Shown here: positions 7,661 through 17,005 of the stretch, one piece after another | Position numbering within the stretch: the stretch's first letter is position 1 | Layout of the letters: every line of letters begins with the position of its first letter | Assembly: GCA_028287235.1 (NCBI GenBank) | Contig: JAQBQB010000020.1 | Coordinates: 1-64,000, forward strand | Direction: 5' to 3' | Source of the DNA: Gemmatimonadota bacterium | Lineage (GTDB): Bacteria; Gemmatimonadota; Gemmatimonadetes; Gemmatimonadales; Gemmatimonadaceae | DNA: 64,000 bases | The notes under the pieces: generated by a model | The model's database searches: none | What the model saw: the letters and a program-made list of their open reading frames with translations, nothing else | What the model was told of the DNA's origin: nothing | Program-made: the position numbers and the translations under genes

Positions 7661-9129
7661 CGTACTCTCCCGCGAATGAACTCGATGAACGTACCCGTTG
7701 GAACGCCCGTCGGTCCTTTCGGAATCGTCACGAGGTCCGTCTCCGAGTAGGCTGTTCCCGCAATATCCATGTGCGCCCAGGTGTATCCCTCGGCGAACTC
7801 CTTTAGAAACATCGCCGCCGTAGTCGCGCCGGCAGGCCGGCCGCCAGAGTTTTTTATGTCCGCAACATCCGACTTGATGAGATCCTTGTACTCGTCCCAC
7901 AGCGGCAACGGCCAGCCGGGCTCACCCGCGCGCTTACCGGCGGCGAGAAGCTCCGCGATGAGCGCGTCGTCCGTCGAGAAGACTCCGCTCGCACTGTGAC
8001 CGAGCGCGATGACGCACGCTCCGGTGAGCGTGGCGGCGTCGATCACGACGTCGGGCTGGAAGCGTTTCGCGTACGAGAGGCAGTCCGCGAGAACGAGCCG
8101 TCCTTCCGCGTCGGTGTTGATGATCTCGATGGACTTGCCGTTCTGCGCCCTGACCACGTCCCCGGGGTTCATGGCGGTGCCCGACGGCATGTTGGTCGTC
8201 GCGCCGATGATGCCGACGACGTTGACCTCGGGCTTCATCTGTCCGATCGCCTCGAACGTGCCGAGCACGCCGGCGGCCCCGCACATGTCGAACTTCATGA
8301 ACTCCATTCCCTGCGCGGGCTTGATGGAAATTCCGCCGCTGTCGAAGCAGAGTCCTTTCCCGACGAGTACCACAGGCTTCGCGTTGGGCTTGCCGCCCTT
8401 GTACTCGAGCGTGATCAACTTGGGGTCCTGGGGAGTTCCCTGCGCGACCGCGAGGAAGGATCCCATCTGCTCCGCTTCCATCTCTTTGCGCCCAAGAACA
8501 TTGATTCCCATGCCGTAGCGCTTCGCGATGTCAGTGGCGGTCTGAGCGAGGTACTCGGGCGTGCAGAGATTGCCGGGCATCATCGCGAGGGTGCGCGCCA
8601 GACTCTGGCCCGCGCCTATTGCCTGGCCGCTCGCGAGACCGCGCCGGCTGTCGTCGGTGTTGCTCGTGATGATGACCGCTTTCTCGAGAGGCTTCTTCCG
8701 TTCCGCCTCTGGTACCGGCGACTTGAGGTCCGGGTACTCCCACGCGCCGGCGATCAAGCCGCTGGTGATGGATTCGGTTTCATCGGGTGAGATCTGACCG
8801 GAGTACCACACCATTTCGCCAACACCGAGTCGGTGGGCATTGCGCGCGGCAAGCGTGGCGGCTCTCCGAAACGATGCCTTCCGATCGGTAACGTTCCCCA
8901 TTCCGACGAGGAACATGCGCCGCGGACCTTTCGCCACGCCGGTGAGGTGCAGCGTCTCGTCGCGCGATCCGCGAAAATCCTTGTTCTCGATGATCCGGGT
9001 CAGCGCGCCCTGCGTCGCCGCGTCGAGGCCAGCGATTCCGGCGAGCGTCGGATTCTCGGGGAGAGCGACTACAAGGAGTGCCGTGCCGACTTCCGCAGGG
9101 TTGACCGAGTTCAGGCTGACGGAGAGCAC
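7657..9129 (-). CDS. pepA: leucyl aminopeptidase (M17 family)
   Basis: Cytosolic dizinc or dimanganese aminopeptidase that trims N-terminal residues. In 490 residues the M17 metal-site motifs are intact: VGKGLCFDSGGISIKP at about 256-271 (with the metal-binding Lys and Asp) and NTDAEGRLVLAD at 338-349. The N-terminal domain is the usual 170-residue divergent one. GTG at 9129 follows the icd stop by 3 nt, so it is translated with icd. Its stop overlaps the proposed CTG start of the next gene. Confidence 0.95.
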   Translation of the reverse strand: MLSVSLNSVNPAEVGTALLVVALPENPTLAGIAGLDAATQGALTRIIENKDFRGSRDETLHLTGVAKGPRRMFLVGMGNVTDRKASFRRAATLAARNAHRLGVGEMVWYSGQISPDETESITSGLIAGAWEYPDLKSPVPEAERKKPLEKAVIITSNTDDSRRGLASGQAIGAGQSLARTLAMMPGNLCTPEYLAQTATDIAKRYGMGINVLGRKEMEAEQMGSFLAVAQGTPQDPKLITLEYKGGKPNAKPVVLVGKGLCFDSGGISIKPAQGMEFMKFDMCGAAGVLGTFEAIGQMKPEVNVVGIIGATTNMPSGTAMNPGDVVRAQNGKSIEIINTDAEGRLVLADCLSYAKRFQPDVVIDAATLTGACVIALGHSASGVFSTDDALIAELLAAGKRAGEPGWPLPLWDEYKDLIKSDVADIKNSGGRPAGATTAAMFLKEFAEGYTWAHMDIAGTAYSETDLVTIPKGPTGVPTGTFIEFIRGRVR

Positions 9130-9132
9130 TAT

Positions 9133-10380
<1,248 letters not shown>

Positions 10381-10404
10381 GACTCTGGGTGTGGAAGAGG
10401 CAAT

Positions 10405-10436
10405 AAGAAACACGGGCGCCCACTGCCCGGCGCCCG
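10405..10436 (-). terminator. candidate terminator after tRNA-Leu
   Basis: On the minus strand an 8-bp GC stem, CGGGCGCC / GGCGCCCG, around an 8-nt loop (10436-10413) is followed by TGTTTCTT. The U-tract is imperfect. It lies between tRNA-Leu and icd and would end the tRNA transcript; icd transcription would then need to start inside or below it, and I see no convincing icd promoter. Confidence 0.4.
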
Positions 10437-10508
10437 GAAACGTCAACGACGAAACGTACGGCGATCGTGTCTGGGGTGCGAACCCGACGCACCGACGCTC
10501 AGACCAAA

Positions 10509-10594
10509 TGCCCGGGGCGAGACTCGAACTCGCAAGACCCGCAAGGGTCGGAGGATTTTGAGTCCTCTGCGTCTACCAATTCCACCACCCGGGC
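10509..10594 (-). tRNA. tRNA-Leu (anticodon CAA)
   Basis: Class II tRNA of 86 nt. Acceptor arms GCCCGGG / CCCGGGC pair perfectly, the D arm begins TGGTGGAATTGGTAGAC, the anticodon stem-loop is GAGGA-CTCAAAA-TCCTC with anticodon CAA (reads UUG), a long variable arm with CGACCC/GGGTCT stem identifies Leu, and the T loop is GTTCGAGTC. The discriminator base is A; CCA is not encoded. Confidence 0.95.
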
Positions 10595-10650
10595 GCGCAG
10601 GAGGAATGTAGCCACTCTCCGCCGATGGCTCAACGCGTCGGCGGGGGAGT

Positions 10651-11220
10651 TTACGGCGTGGGAACCGGCCCCGCCGGAGCGGCCTTCTGCTGCAGCTGCT
10701 GCATTTGTTGCATCTGCTGGATGCGCTTGTTCAGCTGCTCGTGGAGCGCCTGGTATTGCGCGCGCTGCAACGGCGTCAGGTAGCCGGAGAGCTCCCGCTG
10801 CTCGGCCTCCAGGATATCCGCCCGCCGGTGCTGCGCCTGCACCAGCTGGTCCATGTACTGCCCGATCTTCGTCTGATCGGGCGCCACGGTGCTGTCCTCC
10901 ATGGCTGCCTTGAGACCAAGCCGTGCGGCCTTCTCGCTGCGCTGGACGTCGTTGCGCTGCTGCTGAAACCGTTGCTGCGTCGCTTGGAGCTGCCGCGCCT
11001 GATCGTCGTTCAGATTCAGCTTTCGACGTACGACACCGGCGAACGCCTGGCGAACCTGAATGGCCAAGGCCTGCTGATTCCCTCCTCGTCCGGCCGCGCC
11101 GCGCGCGGCGGCACGCTCGGCCTGCACCGAAGCGCGTTCGGCCTGTCGCGTCTGGGCGGGCAAGACCGCCGAGAGGGCCAATAACGTTCCGGTCGCGACC
11201 GACAGCGTTTTACCGATCAT
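10651..11220 (-). CDS. Spy/CpxP-like periplasmic stress protein
   Basis: Small secreted helical protein with a signal peptide (MIGKTLSVATGTLLALSAVLPAQ), an Arg/Ala/Gln-rich helical body, and an LTPLQRAQYQAL segment near residue 160 that resembles the LTxxQ motif of Spy/CpxP proteins. These act as periplasmic chaperones or negative regulators of envelope stress systems. The C-terminal 35 residues are Gln/Met-rich (QQMQQMQQLQQ). ATG at 11220 sits 11 nt inside the anti-sigma gene, so it is the third gene of a sigma / anti-sigma / effector cassette. Homology to Spy is inferred from the motif and context. Confidence 0.7.
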   Translation of the reverse strand: MIGKTLSVATGTLLALSAVLPAQTRQAERASVQAERAAARGAAGRGGNQQALAIQVRQAFAGVVRRKLNLNDDQARQLQATQQRFQQQRNDVQRSEKAARLGLKAAMEDSTVAPDQTKIGQYMDQLVQAQHRRADILEAEQRELSGYLTPLQRAQYQALHEQLNKRIQQMQQMQQLQQKAAPAGPVPTP

Positions 11221-11878
11221 GAGCTGCTCCTCCCCCTCCCGCATCCGGAGCGGCCGGGCTCTTGGCGTCGACGCGAATCGACACCGGCTCGGGCTCCGTC
11301 ACCGGCACGGCCTGAAGCTTGTCGATCTCACCGAGCAACGCCTTGAGCTGTCCCTCGTTCAAATCGGCGAAGCGGCCGCCCGGGCTCACGTCGGCCGCGG
11401 CCTGCTCGTTCGCCGACGCGACGACTTGCGCCGGACGAGCCTGCGAGTCGTTGGCCGGAGCGACATTGGCCGGAACGGCGTTCGCAGCGCTCGACGCGAG
11501 CGGAGTCGCCTGGCCAATCACCGGAGCGACGGGCGGCACCCCGTTTCCGACCGTGACGCCGGTAGTGCGATTGAGCAGCGCGACGGAGCTCCCGCCTACC
11601 GCCAGGAAGGTCACCGCCGCGGCAATGCGCCAGTCCATCTGACGCCGGCGACGTTGGGCCGGCGCCTTCGGCAGCGCGGCGACGACGTGCGTGATGTCGA
11701 TGCGCGGCGCCTGCGTCACGAGCACGGCACGTACGCCGCGCAACAGCTCGAGCTCCTCGCGACAGTCCACGCAGTCGGCCACGTGCGCCAGAACCGCCGC
11801 GCGCATGCTCACCTCGAGCCGCTCGTGGATCAGGTCCGGCAGTTGGTCGCGGATCTCCGCGTTTGGGCAGTCATTCAT
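11210..11878 (-). CDS. zinc-finger anti-sigma factor, membrane-anchored
   Basis: Likely binds and holds the ECF sigma factor encoded just upstream. The N-terminal 60 residues carry the zf-HC2/ZAS pattern HVADCVDC (HxxxCxxC) near residues 32-39. A single membrane segment follows basic QRRRRQM at about residues 84-100 (IAAAVTFLAVGGSSVALL). The rest is a low-complexity Ala/Pro/Val periplasmic region. ATG at 11878 overlaps the sigma gene by 8 nt. Release of the sigma factor by proteolysis or redox is family knowledge, not visible here. Confidence 0.85.
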   Translation of the reverse strand: MNDCPNAEIRDQLPDLIHERLEVSMRAAVLAHVADCVDCREELELLRGVRAVLVTQAPRIDITHVVAALPKAPAQRRRRQMDWRIAAAVTFLAVGGSSVALLNRTTGVTVGNGVPPVAPVIGQATPLASSAANAVPANVAPANDSQARPAQVVASANEQAAADVSPGGRFADLNEGQLKALLGEIDKLQAVPVTEPEPVSIRVDAKSPAAPDAGGGGAAHDR

Positions 11879-12443
11879 CGAGAAACTCCTTCACCGCGCG
11901 CATGGCGTTGTGGTAATGCACCCGGGCGGCACCCTCGGTCGTTCCCACCGCTTCGGCGATTTCCTTGTACGATAGCCCCTCGGCCACCCGGAGGCTGAAC
12001 ACCTCTCGCTGCGTGGGCGACAGCCGCTCCACCGCGTGCTTCAACTTGCGTTGCGTCTCGTCGGCGACCATGGAATCCAGCGCATCATATTCCGTGGCGG
12101 CGTCGTCTTCCTGAATCTCCGTCTTGTCGCGCCGGCGTTTTTCCGACCGGCGCCGGTCGAGCAGCAACCGGCGCTCGATGGTGAACAACCAGGTGCGAAA
12201 CGAGCTGTCTCCGCGAAAGCCGTCGAGCGAATTGAAGGCGCGAACGAAGGTGTCCTGCACCAGCTCGTCGACCTCGTTGCGCTCCCCGGAGCTGACGGCG
12301 AAGCGCGCGAGCGCCGCCGCGTGCCGCTCGACCAGCTCGGTCGCCGCACGTTCGTCCCCCGCCTTCCAGCGGGCGATGAGCTCCAGATCCTGCCGATCAT
12401 CGCTTCCCCCGCTTCCCCTCGCCGGATCAGTCATTCGGTCCAA
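11871..12443 (-). CDS. RNA polymerase ECF sigma factor (RpoE-like)
   Basis: About 190 residues with region 2 (ELVQDTFVRAFNSLDGFRGDSSFRTWLFTIERRLLLDRRR, residues 60-102) and region 4 (LSPTQREVFSLRVAEGLSYKEIAEAVGTTEGAARVHYHNAMRAVK), separated by an acidic linker. This is the standard ECF layout; no C-terminal extension. Start is at 12443 or 12434 (MTDPARG); both give the same domains. It heads the cassette with its anti-sigma and the Spy-like protein, divergent from the glycerophosphodiesterase gene. Which stress it answers cannot be read from sequence, but an envelope signal fits the partners. Confidence 0.92.
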   Translation of the reverse strand: MDRMTDPARGSGGSDDRQDLELIARWKAGDERAATELVERHAAALARFAVSSGERNEVDELVQDTFVRAFNSLDGFRGDSSFRTWLFTIERRLLLDRRRSEKRRRDKTEIQEDDAATEYDALDSMVADETQRKLKHAVERLSPTQREVFSLRVAEGLSYKEIAEAVGTTEGAARVHYHNAMRAVKEFLDE

Positions 12444-12487
12444 CAGGTAGACGCCACCGGCATCGGGCCGTTAAGGTCAATCGCTTG

Positions 12488-13240
12488 ATGATCATGCGCC
12501 GCGTTCGGACGCGACCGGGCGGTTCCTCCGCGGCGACAATATACATCCCACCGAGCGAGCACGTCCCTGTGGAGCGAATCGGACATCGCGGGGCCAAGCG
12601 GGAGCTTCCCGAGAACACACTGGCCGCCTTCCAGCGGGCCTTCGAGCACGGGGCGGATGCGATCGAGCTCGACGTTCACGCCACCCGCGACGGCGAGGTG
12701 GTGGTCCATCACGACCCGACCCTGGGCGGGTCGGCGGCCGGCCTGAGAGGCCATGCGATCGCCGGTCTGAGCTGGGCCGAGCTGTCCGCGGTAGAGCTCG
12801 CGAAGGGCGTCGGCATTCCGCGGCTGGCCGACGTGTTGACGGCCACGCCAGCGGGCCGAACCGTGTACGTCGAGATCAAGGGAGTCGGGATCGAGGCGCT
12901 CGTCGCGGCAGCACTCGTTGGGTCGCCCACGCGATGCGCGGTTCACGCCTTCGACCATGAGGCCGTGCGACGAATGCGTACGCTGGCGCCCGAGCTGCCG
13001 CGCGGAATTCTCCTCGACGAATCGCCCGCCGACATCGAGCAGTTGATGAGCGCCGCCGGAGCGAGAGACGTGTGGCCGGATTGGACGCTCATCGGCCGCG
13101 ACCTCGTCGACAGAGTACACGCGGCGGGTGGCCGCGTGATCGCCTGGACGGTGAACGATCGATACGCCGCCGAGCAGCTGATCGACCTCGGCGTCGATGG
13201 GCTGTGCACGGACGACGTTCGGCTGCTCGACGACCTATAG
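12488..13240 (+). CDS. glycerophosphodiester phosphodiesterase
   Basis: GDPD-type TIM-barrel enzyme hydrolysing glycerophosphodiesters to glycerol-3-phosphate. Catalytic signature RIGHRGAKRELPENTLAAF and IELDVHATRDGEVVVHHD (His, Glu, Asp, His set) lies at about residues 30-75, and the C-terminal VNDRYAAEQLIDLGVDGLCTDD closes the barrel. No signal peptide, so probably cytosolic. Start uncertain: ATG 12488 follows AAGG by 11 nt, but 27 unconserved residues precede the catalytic core, and GTG at 12569 (VERIGHRG) would be a family-length start. Convergent with the next gene, 16 nt apart. Confidence 0.9.
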   Translation: MIMRRVRTRPGGSSAATIYIPPSEHVPVERIGHRGAKRELPENTLAAFQRAFEHGADAIELDVHATRDGEVVVHHDPTLGGSAAGLRGHAIAGLSWAELSAVELAKGVGIPRLADVLTATPAGRTVYVEIKGVGIEALVAAALVGSPTRCAVHAFDHEAVRRMRTLAPELPRGILLDESPADIEQLMSAAGARDVWPDWTLIGRDLVDRVHAAGGRVIAWTVNDRYAAEQLIDLGVDGLCTDDVRLLDDL

Positions 13241-13256
13241 TCCTCGCGGTTGTCGA

Positions 13257-13577
13257 TCAACCGTTCGACGGCTTCTCGCGGTCGGGGAGCAGCGTGTCCT
13301 GCCGCTGCTTCGACGCCTCGGCGACGAGTGTCTCGAGGCGCGTCACTTCGGCTTCGGCGGCCGTGAGGTTGTTCATGTGCGAGGTCACCTCCTCGGGCGC
13401 GAGCTCGCCTCCCGCCTTCTTGGCGCGGAAGACCGCATAGCCGAAGCGCTGCGCGAAGCGGTCGACCGACTGGCGCGCCCGGTACAGGTCGAGACGCAGG
13501 CGGCCCTCGTCCAACGCACGCTGCGCGGTTTTTCCCGCGAGGTTCAACTCCTGACGCAATCGATCGAGTAAGGCCAT
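13257..13577 (-). CDS. small coiled-coil protein of unknown function
   Basis: A 106-residue charged, all-helical protein (MALLDRLRQELNLAGKTAQRALDEGRLRLDLYRARQ at the start, then RFGYAVFRAKKAGGELAPEEV, then a second helix rich in Glu/Ala). No cysteines, membrane segments or known motif. ATG at 13577 is chosen because GGAG stands 6 nt upstream; frames further upstream pass through non-coding sequence. I do not recognise a family; a structural or adaptor role is a guess. Confidence 0.65.
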   Translation of the reverse strand: MALLDRLRQELNLAGKTAQRALDEGRLRLDLYRARQSVDRFAQRFGYAVFRAKKAGGELAPEEVTSHMNNLTAAEAEVTRLETLVAEASKQRQDTLLPDREKPSNG

Positions 13578-13738
13578 GGGGCGCTCCGGCATGGTGGTCC
13601 GACAACAGTACGTCGGAGCCGGCAGCGTTGCACGGGTCGTTCCGGGCGAGAGGTTTCGTGCCGTTCGGGCGACGGCTCGCCGCCGTGGAGCAACGTGTTG
13701 CAACGTGTTCAAATCGTCCAAACCGCGATGGGGCGCAC

Positions 13739-13769
13739 AAAAAAAGAGGCCCCCATCTCTGGGAGCCTC
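13739..13769 (-). terminator. rho-independent terminator after rpmA
   Basis: Minus strand: GAGGCTCCC (13769-13761), loop AGAGAT, GGGGGCCTC, then seven T (13745-13739). A 9-bp stem with one G-T pair and a clean U-tract, 23 nt after the rpmA stop: a strong intrinsic terminator for the rplU-rpmA unit. Confidence 0.88.
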
Positions 13770-13791
13770 ATTCCGTGAACCCGACCCTGCG

Positions 13792-14079
13792 TTACGCGGC
13801 GCTCGTCGCTTCCGTCTGCGCAACCTGGCGCGGATAGACGCTGACCTTGTAGCGCGTCTTGCTCTTGTGCTCGAACTTCACCACGCCGTCGATCAGGGCG
13901 TAAATGGTGTAGTCCGTGCCGAGGCCGACGTTGTTGCCAGGGTGCCACTTCGTGCCGCACTGGCGAAGGATGATGTTGCCGGCGATGACCTGCTCGCCGC
14001 CGTACTTCTTGACGCCGCGGTACTTCGGATTCGAGTCGCGGCCGTTGCGTGAGGAACCGACGCCCTTTTTATGTGCCAT
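13792..14079 (-). CDS. rpmA: 50S ribosomal protein L27
   Basis: The N-terminus [26 protein letters not shown] is the L27 tail reaching the peptidyl-transferase centre; [22 protein letters not shown] follows. 95 residues, slightly longer at the C-terminus than E. coli. There is no N-terminal extension needing cleavage as in Firmicutes. It follows rplU by 12 nt and is closed by the terminator at 13739-13769. Confidence 0.97.
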   Translation of the reverse strand: MAHKKGVGSSRNGRDSNPKYRGVKKYGGEQVIAGNIILRQCGTKWHPGNNVGLGTDYTIYALIDGVVKFEHKSKTRYKVSVYPRQVAQTEATSAA

Positions 14080-14091
14080 TGGATACCTCGC

Positions 14092-14409
14092 TCAACCGAG
14101 GGAAATGTCGTTGATTCGGACTTCGGTGAAGCCCTGACGATGACCGCGCTTCCGCGCATAGTTCTTCCGGCGCTTCTGCTTGAAGACGATGATCTTGTCC
14201 CCGCGACCATGGCGGACGATTTCGCCCGTGACCTTGGCGCCGCTCAGCGTAGGAATGCCGGTCTTGACGTTGCTGCCGTCGTTGCCGAGGAGCACGTCGT
14301 TGAACTCGATTTTGCCGCCGGCGTCACCGACGATCGACGGGATCTTGTACGTGCGGCCGGATTCGACACGGAACTGCTTGCCGCCGGTTTTGATAATCGC
14401 GTAAGGCAT
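14092..14409 (-). CDS. rplU: 50S ribosomal protein L21
   Basis: 105 residues beginning [16 protein letters not shown] and ending with [22 protein letters not shown]-type basic tail, both characteristic of L21. Start ATG 14409. First gene of rplU-rpmA; a TTGACA-17-TAGCTT promoter lies at 14446-14474, giving a leader of about 30 nt. The usual obgE neighbour is absent. Confidence 0.97.
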   Translation of the reverse strand: MPYAIIKTGGKQFRVESGRTYKIPSIVGDAGGKIEFNDVLLGNDGSNVKTGIPTLSGAKVTGEIVRHGRGDKIIVFKQKRRKNYARKRGHRQGFTEVRINDISLG

Positions 14410-14445
14410 TGGAAGGGCTCTGATTCGTAGTGCGGTTAGCCGCTA

Positions 14446-14474
14446 AAGCTAGGTAATACCGTGGGTTGTGTCAA
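14446..14474 (-). promoter_or_regulatory. predicted promoter of rplU-rpmA, TTGACA-17-TAGCTT
   Basis: Minus strand TTGACA (14474-14469), 17-nt spacer, TAGCTT (14451-14446). The -35 box contains the TGA stop of the upstream four-helix-bundle gene. The sequence agrees with the promoter read for yicC. Confidence 0.65.
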
Positions 14475-14893
14475 CTGGCTCTCTTGCTGTCAGCTCTCTG
14501 CTCACTGCCGTCTGAACCGGCAACCGAGCGAGAGGCAGACACCTTGGCGCTGAGACCGTACAGCATGCGCGCGATCTCGTCGGTTGCCGCGGCCAGCTCG
14601 TGAAACGTTTCGTCTTTGATGTAGCCGAGCCTGTTACCCAGGATCAGTTCTGTCTCGAGCTCGCGCAGCGATCCGCGAGAGATCGACAGGTGATGCAGGA
14701 ATACGGCGGGGCCGTTGCGACCGTGTCCTTCGGCGATGTTCGCTGCGATCGACACGGCGGCGCGCTGAATCTGGCTTGCCAACCCGTACCGTTCAGTCGC
14801 TGGAAAGCGCTTGGTCACGGCATAGCACTTCACGACGAGGTCCACCGCCTTCTGCCACACCACTAGGTCGCGAAACGACTTGATGACAGACAT
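14471..14893 (-). CDS. four helix bundle protein (23S rRNA intervening-sequence family)
   Basis: 140 residues with the IVS-protein/TIGR02436 pattern: FRDLVVWQKAVDLVVKCY at the N-terminus, SQIQRAAVSIAANIAEGHGR in the middle and GSLRELETELILGNRLGY after it. The family was named from genes inside 23S rRNA intervening sequences but is widespread alone; function unknown, perhaps nucleic-acid binding. AGGAG sits 5 nt before ATG 14893. The last 20 residues are a polar tail. Its stop codon lies inside the rplU promoter. Confidence 0.88.
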   Translation of the reverse strand: MSVIKSFRDLVVWQKAVDLVVKCYAVTKRFPATERYGLASQIQRAAVSIAANIAEGHGRNGPAVFLHHLSISRGSLRELETELILGNRLGYIKDETFHELAAATDEIARMLYGLSAKVSASRSVAGSDGSEQRADSKRAS

Positions 14894-14996
14894 CTGAACT
14901 CCTGATCGAGGTTACTCCTATCCTGATCCCGGAGTGCAGAGAGCTAGTCATCATTCCACCGCTCTCCTCGCCATTAACGCGCAAGGAGTCGTGAGC

Positions 14997-16556
14997 TCAT
15001 GCAACAGCGTACTGCTGCGTAACGTCTCTCCCCGCCGACTTCACCACCAACTTGAACTCGTCCGGCTTCAAGAGCGGATCGTCGCGCAGCTCGAGCCCGA
15101 AGCCCACGGCCTTTTCGAGCTTCTTGAGAAGATCCTTCTCGTTCTCGAGCACGTACATCGCCACGTCGGGATGCACGCGCACCACCATCGGATCCTTCTT
15201 CCCTTCCAAGCCCGCCTTGCGCACCGAGCGCTCCACGCGGCGGGCGATGGTTTCGGCGGTGAAGACGCGGCCGGTGCCGTGACAGGTGGGGCACGCCTCG
15301 GTCATGTTCTGCAAATGGCTCTGCCGCACGCGCTGGCGCGTCATCTCGATCAGCCCGAGCTCGCTCACGGCGAACGCCTTGGTACGGGCGCGGTCGCGGC
15401 CCAGGTGCGTGCGCAGCTCCTGCAGCACCTTGTCGCGGTTCGCCTTCGTCTCCATGTCGATGAAGTCGCAAACGATGATGCCGCCGAGATCGCGTAAACG
15501 CGCCTGGCGCGCCACTTCGCGCGCGGCCTCGACGTTCGTCTTGAAGATCGTCTTCTCCGGGTCCTTCTTGCCCGTGTAGCGCCCGGAGTTCACGTCGACG
15601 GAGACCAGCGCTTCCGTCGGCTCGATGATCAGGTAGCCGCCCGACGGCAGATCGCAGCGGCGCTTGAACAGGTCGCGCAGCTCCTGCTCGATGTTCGCCT
15701 GATCGAACAGCGGGATCTCCGCCTCGTACAGCTTGATCCGGTCGATCAGCTCCGGCGCGATGCCCTTCAGGTACTCGATGATCTCGTTGTAGACCTGCTT
15801 CGAGTCCACCGTGACCTGCTCCACCTTCGTGCTGAACACGTCGCGAATGAGGCCGCGCGTAAGGCTCGTCTCGCGATGGATCAGCGCCGGCGCGCGCACG
15901 AAGTGCGTCTTCCGCTTGATGCGCTTCCACTGGCCGATCAGCGTGGTCAGCTCGCGCTCGAGCGTCTCCTGCGTGACGTCCTCGCCCACGGTGCGGACGA
16001 TGACGCCGCCCGAATCCTTGGGCAGCACCTCTTCGACCTGAGCACGCAAGCGCTTCCGCGCTTCGCGGTCGCCGATCTTCCGGCTCACGCCCACGCGCTC
16101 GGCGAAGGGCATGTAGACGAGAAAGCGGCCGGCCATGGAGACCTGCGCGGTGACGCGCGGTCCCTTGGTGGAGATGGGCTCCTTCGAGACCTGAACGATC
16201 AGGTCCTGCCCGCGCTTCAGAACATCCTGAATCTGCGGCGCTTCGGCGCGGCGACGACGTCCGCCGGAGCCATGTTCGCTCTCGTCGTCGTCCTCGTCGT
16301 CGTCATGATCGCCGTCACCCTCGTCTTCGGGGTAGACGAGATCCGACGAGTGCAGAAACGCGCTCTTCTCGGTTCCGATGTCGACGAACGCGGCCTGAAT
16401 GCCGGGGAGCACTGCTTCGACGCGTCCGAGGTAGATGTCGCCGACCATGCGGCGCGCCTCGGGGCGGTCGACCAGAAGTTCAACGAGCTGGTCGTCCTCG
16501 ATGATGGCGACCCGCGTCTCGCGCGGGTTCGCGTTGATCAAAATCTCTCGTTTCAT
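14997..16556 (-). CDS. rng: ribonuclease G/E
   Basis: Endoribonuclease of the RNase E/G family, acting in rRNA maturation and mRNA decay. 519 residues: N-terminal S1 domain (IYLGRVEAVLPGIQAAFVDIG), catalytic DNase I-like part with SVDVNSGRYTG and GGIIVCDFIDM, and the zinc-link CPTCHGTG at 422-429. A long C-terminal scaffold as in RNase E is missing, so RNase G-like. An acidic insertion (DHDDDEDDDESE, residues 83-94) followed by a basic RRRR patch interrupts the S1 domain; RNase E/G sequences of several phyla have variable inserts there. ATG 16556 is preceded by a long untranslated region. Confidence 0.93.
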   Translation of the reverse strand: MKREILINANPRETRVAIIEDDQLVELLVDRPEARRMVGDIYLGRVEAVLPGIQAAFVDIGTEKSAFLHSSDLVYPEDEGDGDHDDDEDDDESEHGSGGRRRRAEAPQIQDVLKRGQDLIVQVSKEPISTKGPRVTAQVSMAGRFLVYMPFAERVGVSRKIGDREARKRLRAQVEEVLPKDSGGVIVRTVGEDVTQETLERELTTLIGQWKRIKRKTHFVRAPALIHRETSLTRGLIRDVFSTKVEQVTVDSKQVYNEIIEYLKGIAPELIDRIKLYEAEIPLFDQANIEQELRDLFKRRCDLPSGGYLIIEPTEALVSVDVNSGRYTGKKDPEKTIFKTNVEAAREVARQARLRDLGGIIVCDFIDMETKANRDKVLQELRTHLGRDRARTKAFAVSELGLIEMTRQRVRQSHLQNMTEACPTCHGTGRVFTAETIARRVERSVRKAGLEGKKDPMVVRVHPDVAMYVLENEKDLLKKLEKAVGFGLELRDDPLLKPDEFKLVVKSAGRDVTQQYAVA

Positions 16557-17005
16557 CGTTGACCGGCACGACCCCAGATCCCGGCGACTCGACAGGATGG
16601 GCGTGGCGGAATTCCAGAGGGTGAGAAGCGAGCCGTGTCAGACGCACGTCGTTCACGGCAACTCGCGAAATGGATGTCCGAAGCGCCGGTGTGATCGTCC
16701 ACGTCGACCCCGGCTGAAATGCGCTGCGGCGCGCAAGCACGGACCCTTGGGCCCGAGCCGATTCCAGCATGGCACGGAGTGACGTGCGATCGGCCCGTGA
16801 GAACAGGCCGTGCACCGGGAGCAGGACAAGCGCGCGAAAAACGGCCAAGACAGCGTTGACCGAGAAGGCGCGCACAGCGCTCATGGGCCGCTTCGAGTCG
16901 CGAAGCGGGAACCGAGCGGAAGAAAACGTTGGAGCAGTAGGAGCAGTAAGAGCAGTCACTGGTTAGTAATTAACCGGCGAACTGGCGTTTTGGCAATGAG
17001 TTAGC
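16557..17005 (-). other. long upstream region of rng with 9-bp tandem repeats and a possible distal promoter
   Basis: No convincing gene in 449 bp. Near its far end TTGCCA (16996-16991) and TTAATT (16973-16968) are 17 nt apart on the minus strand, which would give a leader of about 400 nt. At 16931-16957 the plus strand holds three tandem 9-mers, ggagcagta, ggagcagta, agagcagtc. E. coli rne has a long autoregulatory leader; whether this one acts likewise is inference. A 159-residue minus-strand reading frame covers it but looks non-coding. Confidence 0.4.

Noticed and set aside
7661-7900. GTG start at 7900 for the barrel protein
   Set aside because: It would encode 80 residues inside pepA before the signal peptide, which would then not work as a secretion signal.
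12444-12487. ECF-type autoregulated promoter upstream of the sigma gene
   Set aside because: GTCTA-like and TGACC elements exist but the spacing is about 20 nt, too long to claim.
13578-13823. Upstream extension of the coiled-coil gene
   Set aside because: The added residues run through the rpmA terminator and into rpmA; a good Shine-Dalgarno stands before ATG 13577 instead.
16931-16957. CRISPR-like tandem repeats
   Set aside because: Units are 9 bp with no spacers; not a CRISPR array. None was seen elsewhere.
16480-16959. 159-residue minus-strand frame in the rng upstream region
   Set aside because: Overlaps the rng start by 77 nt, has no domain or codon-pattern support and no ribosome binding site that stands out.
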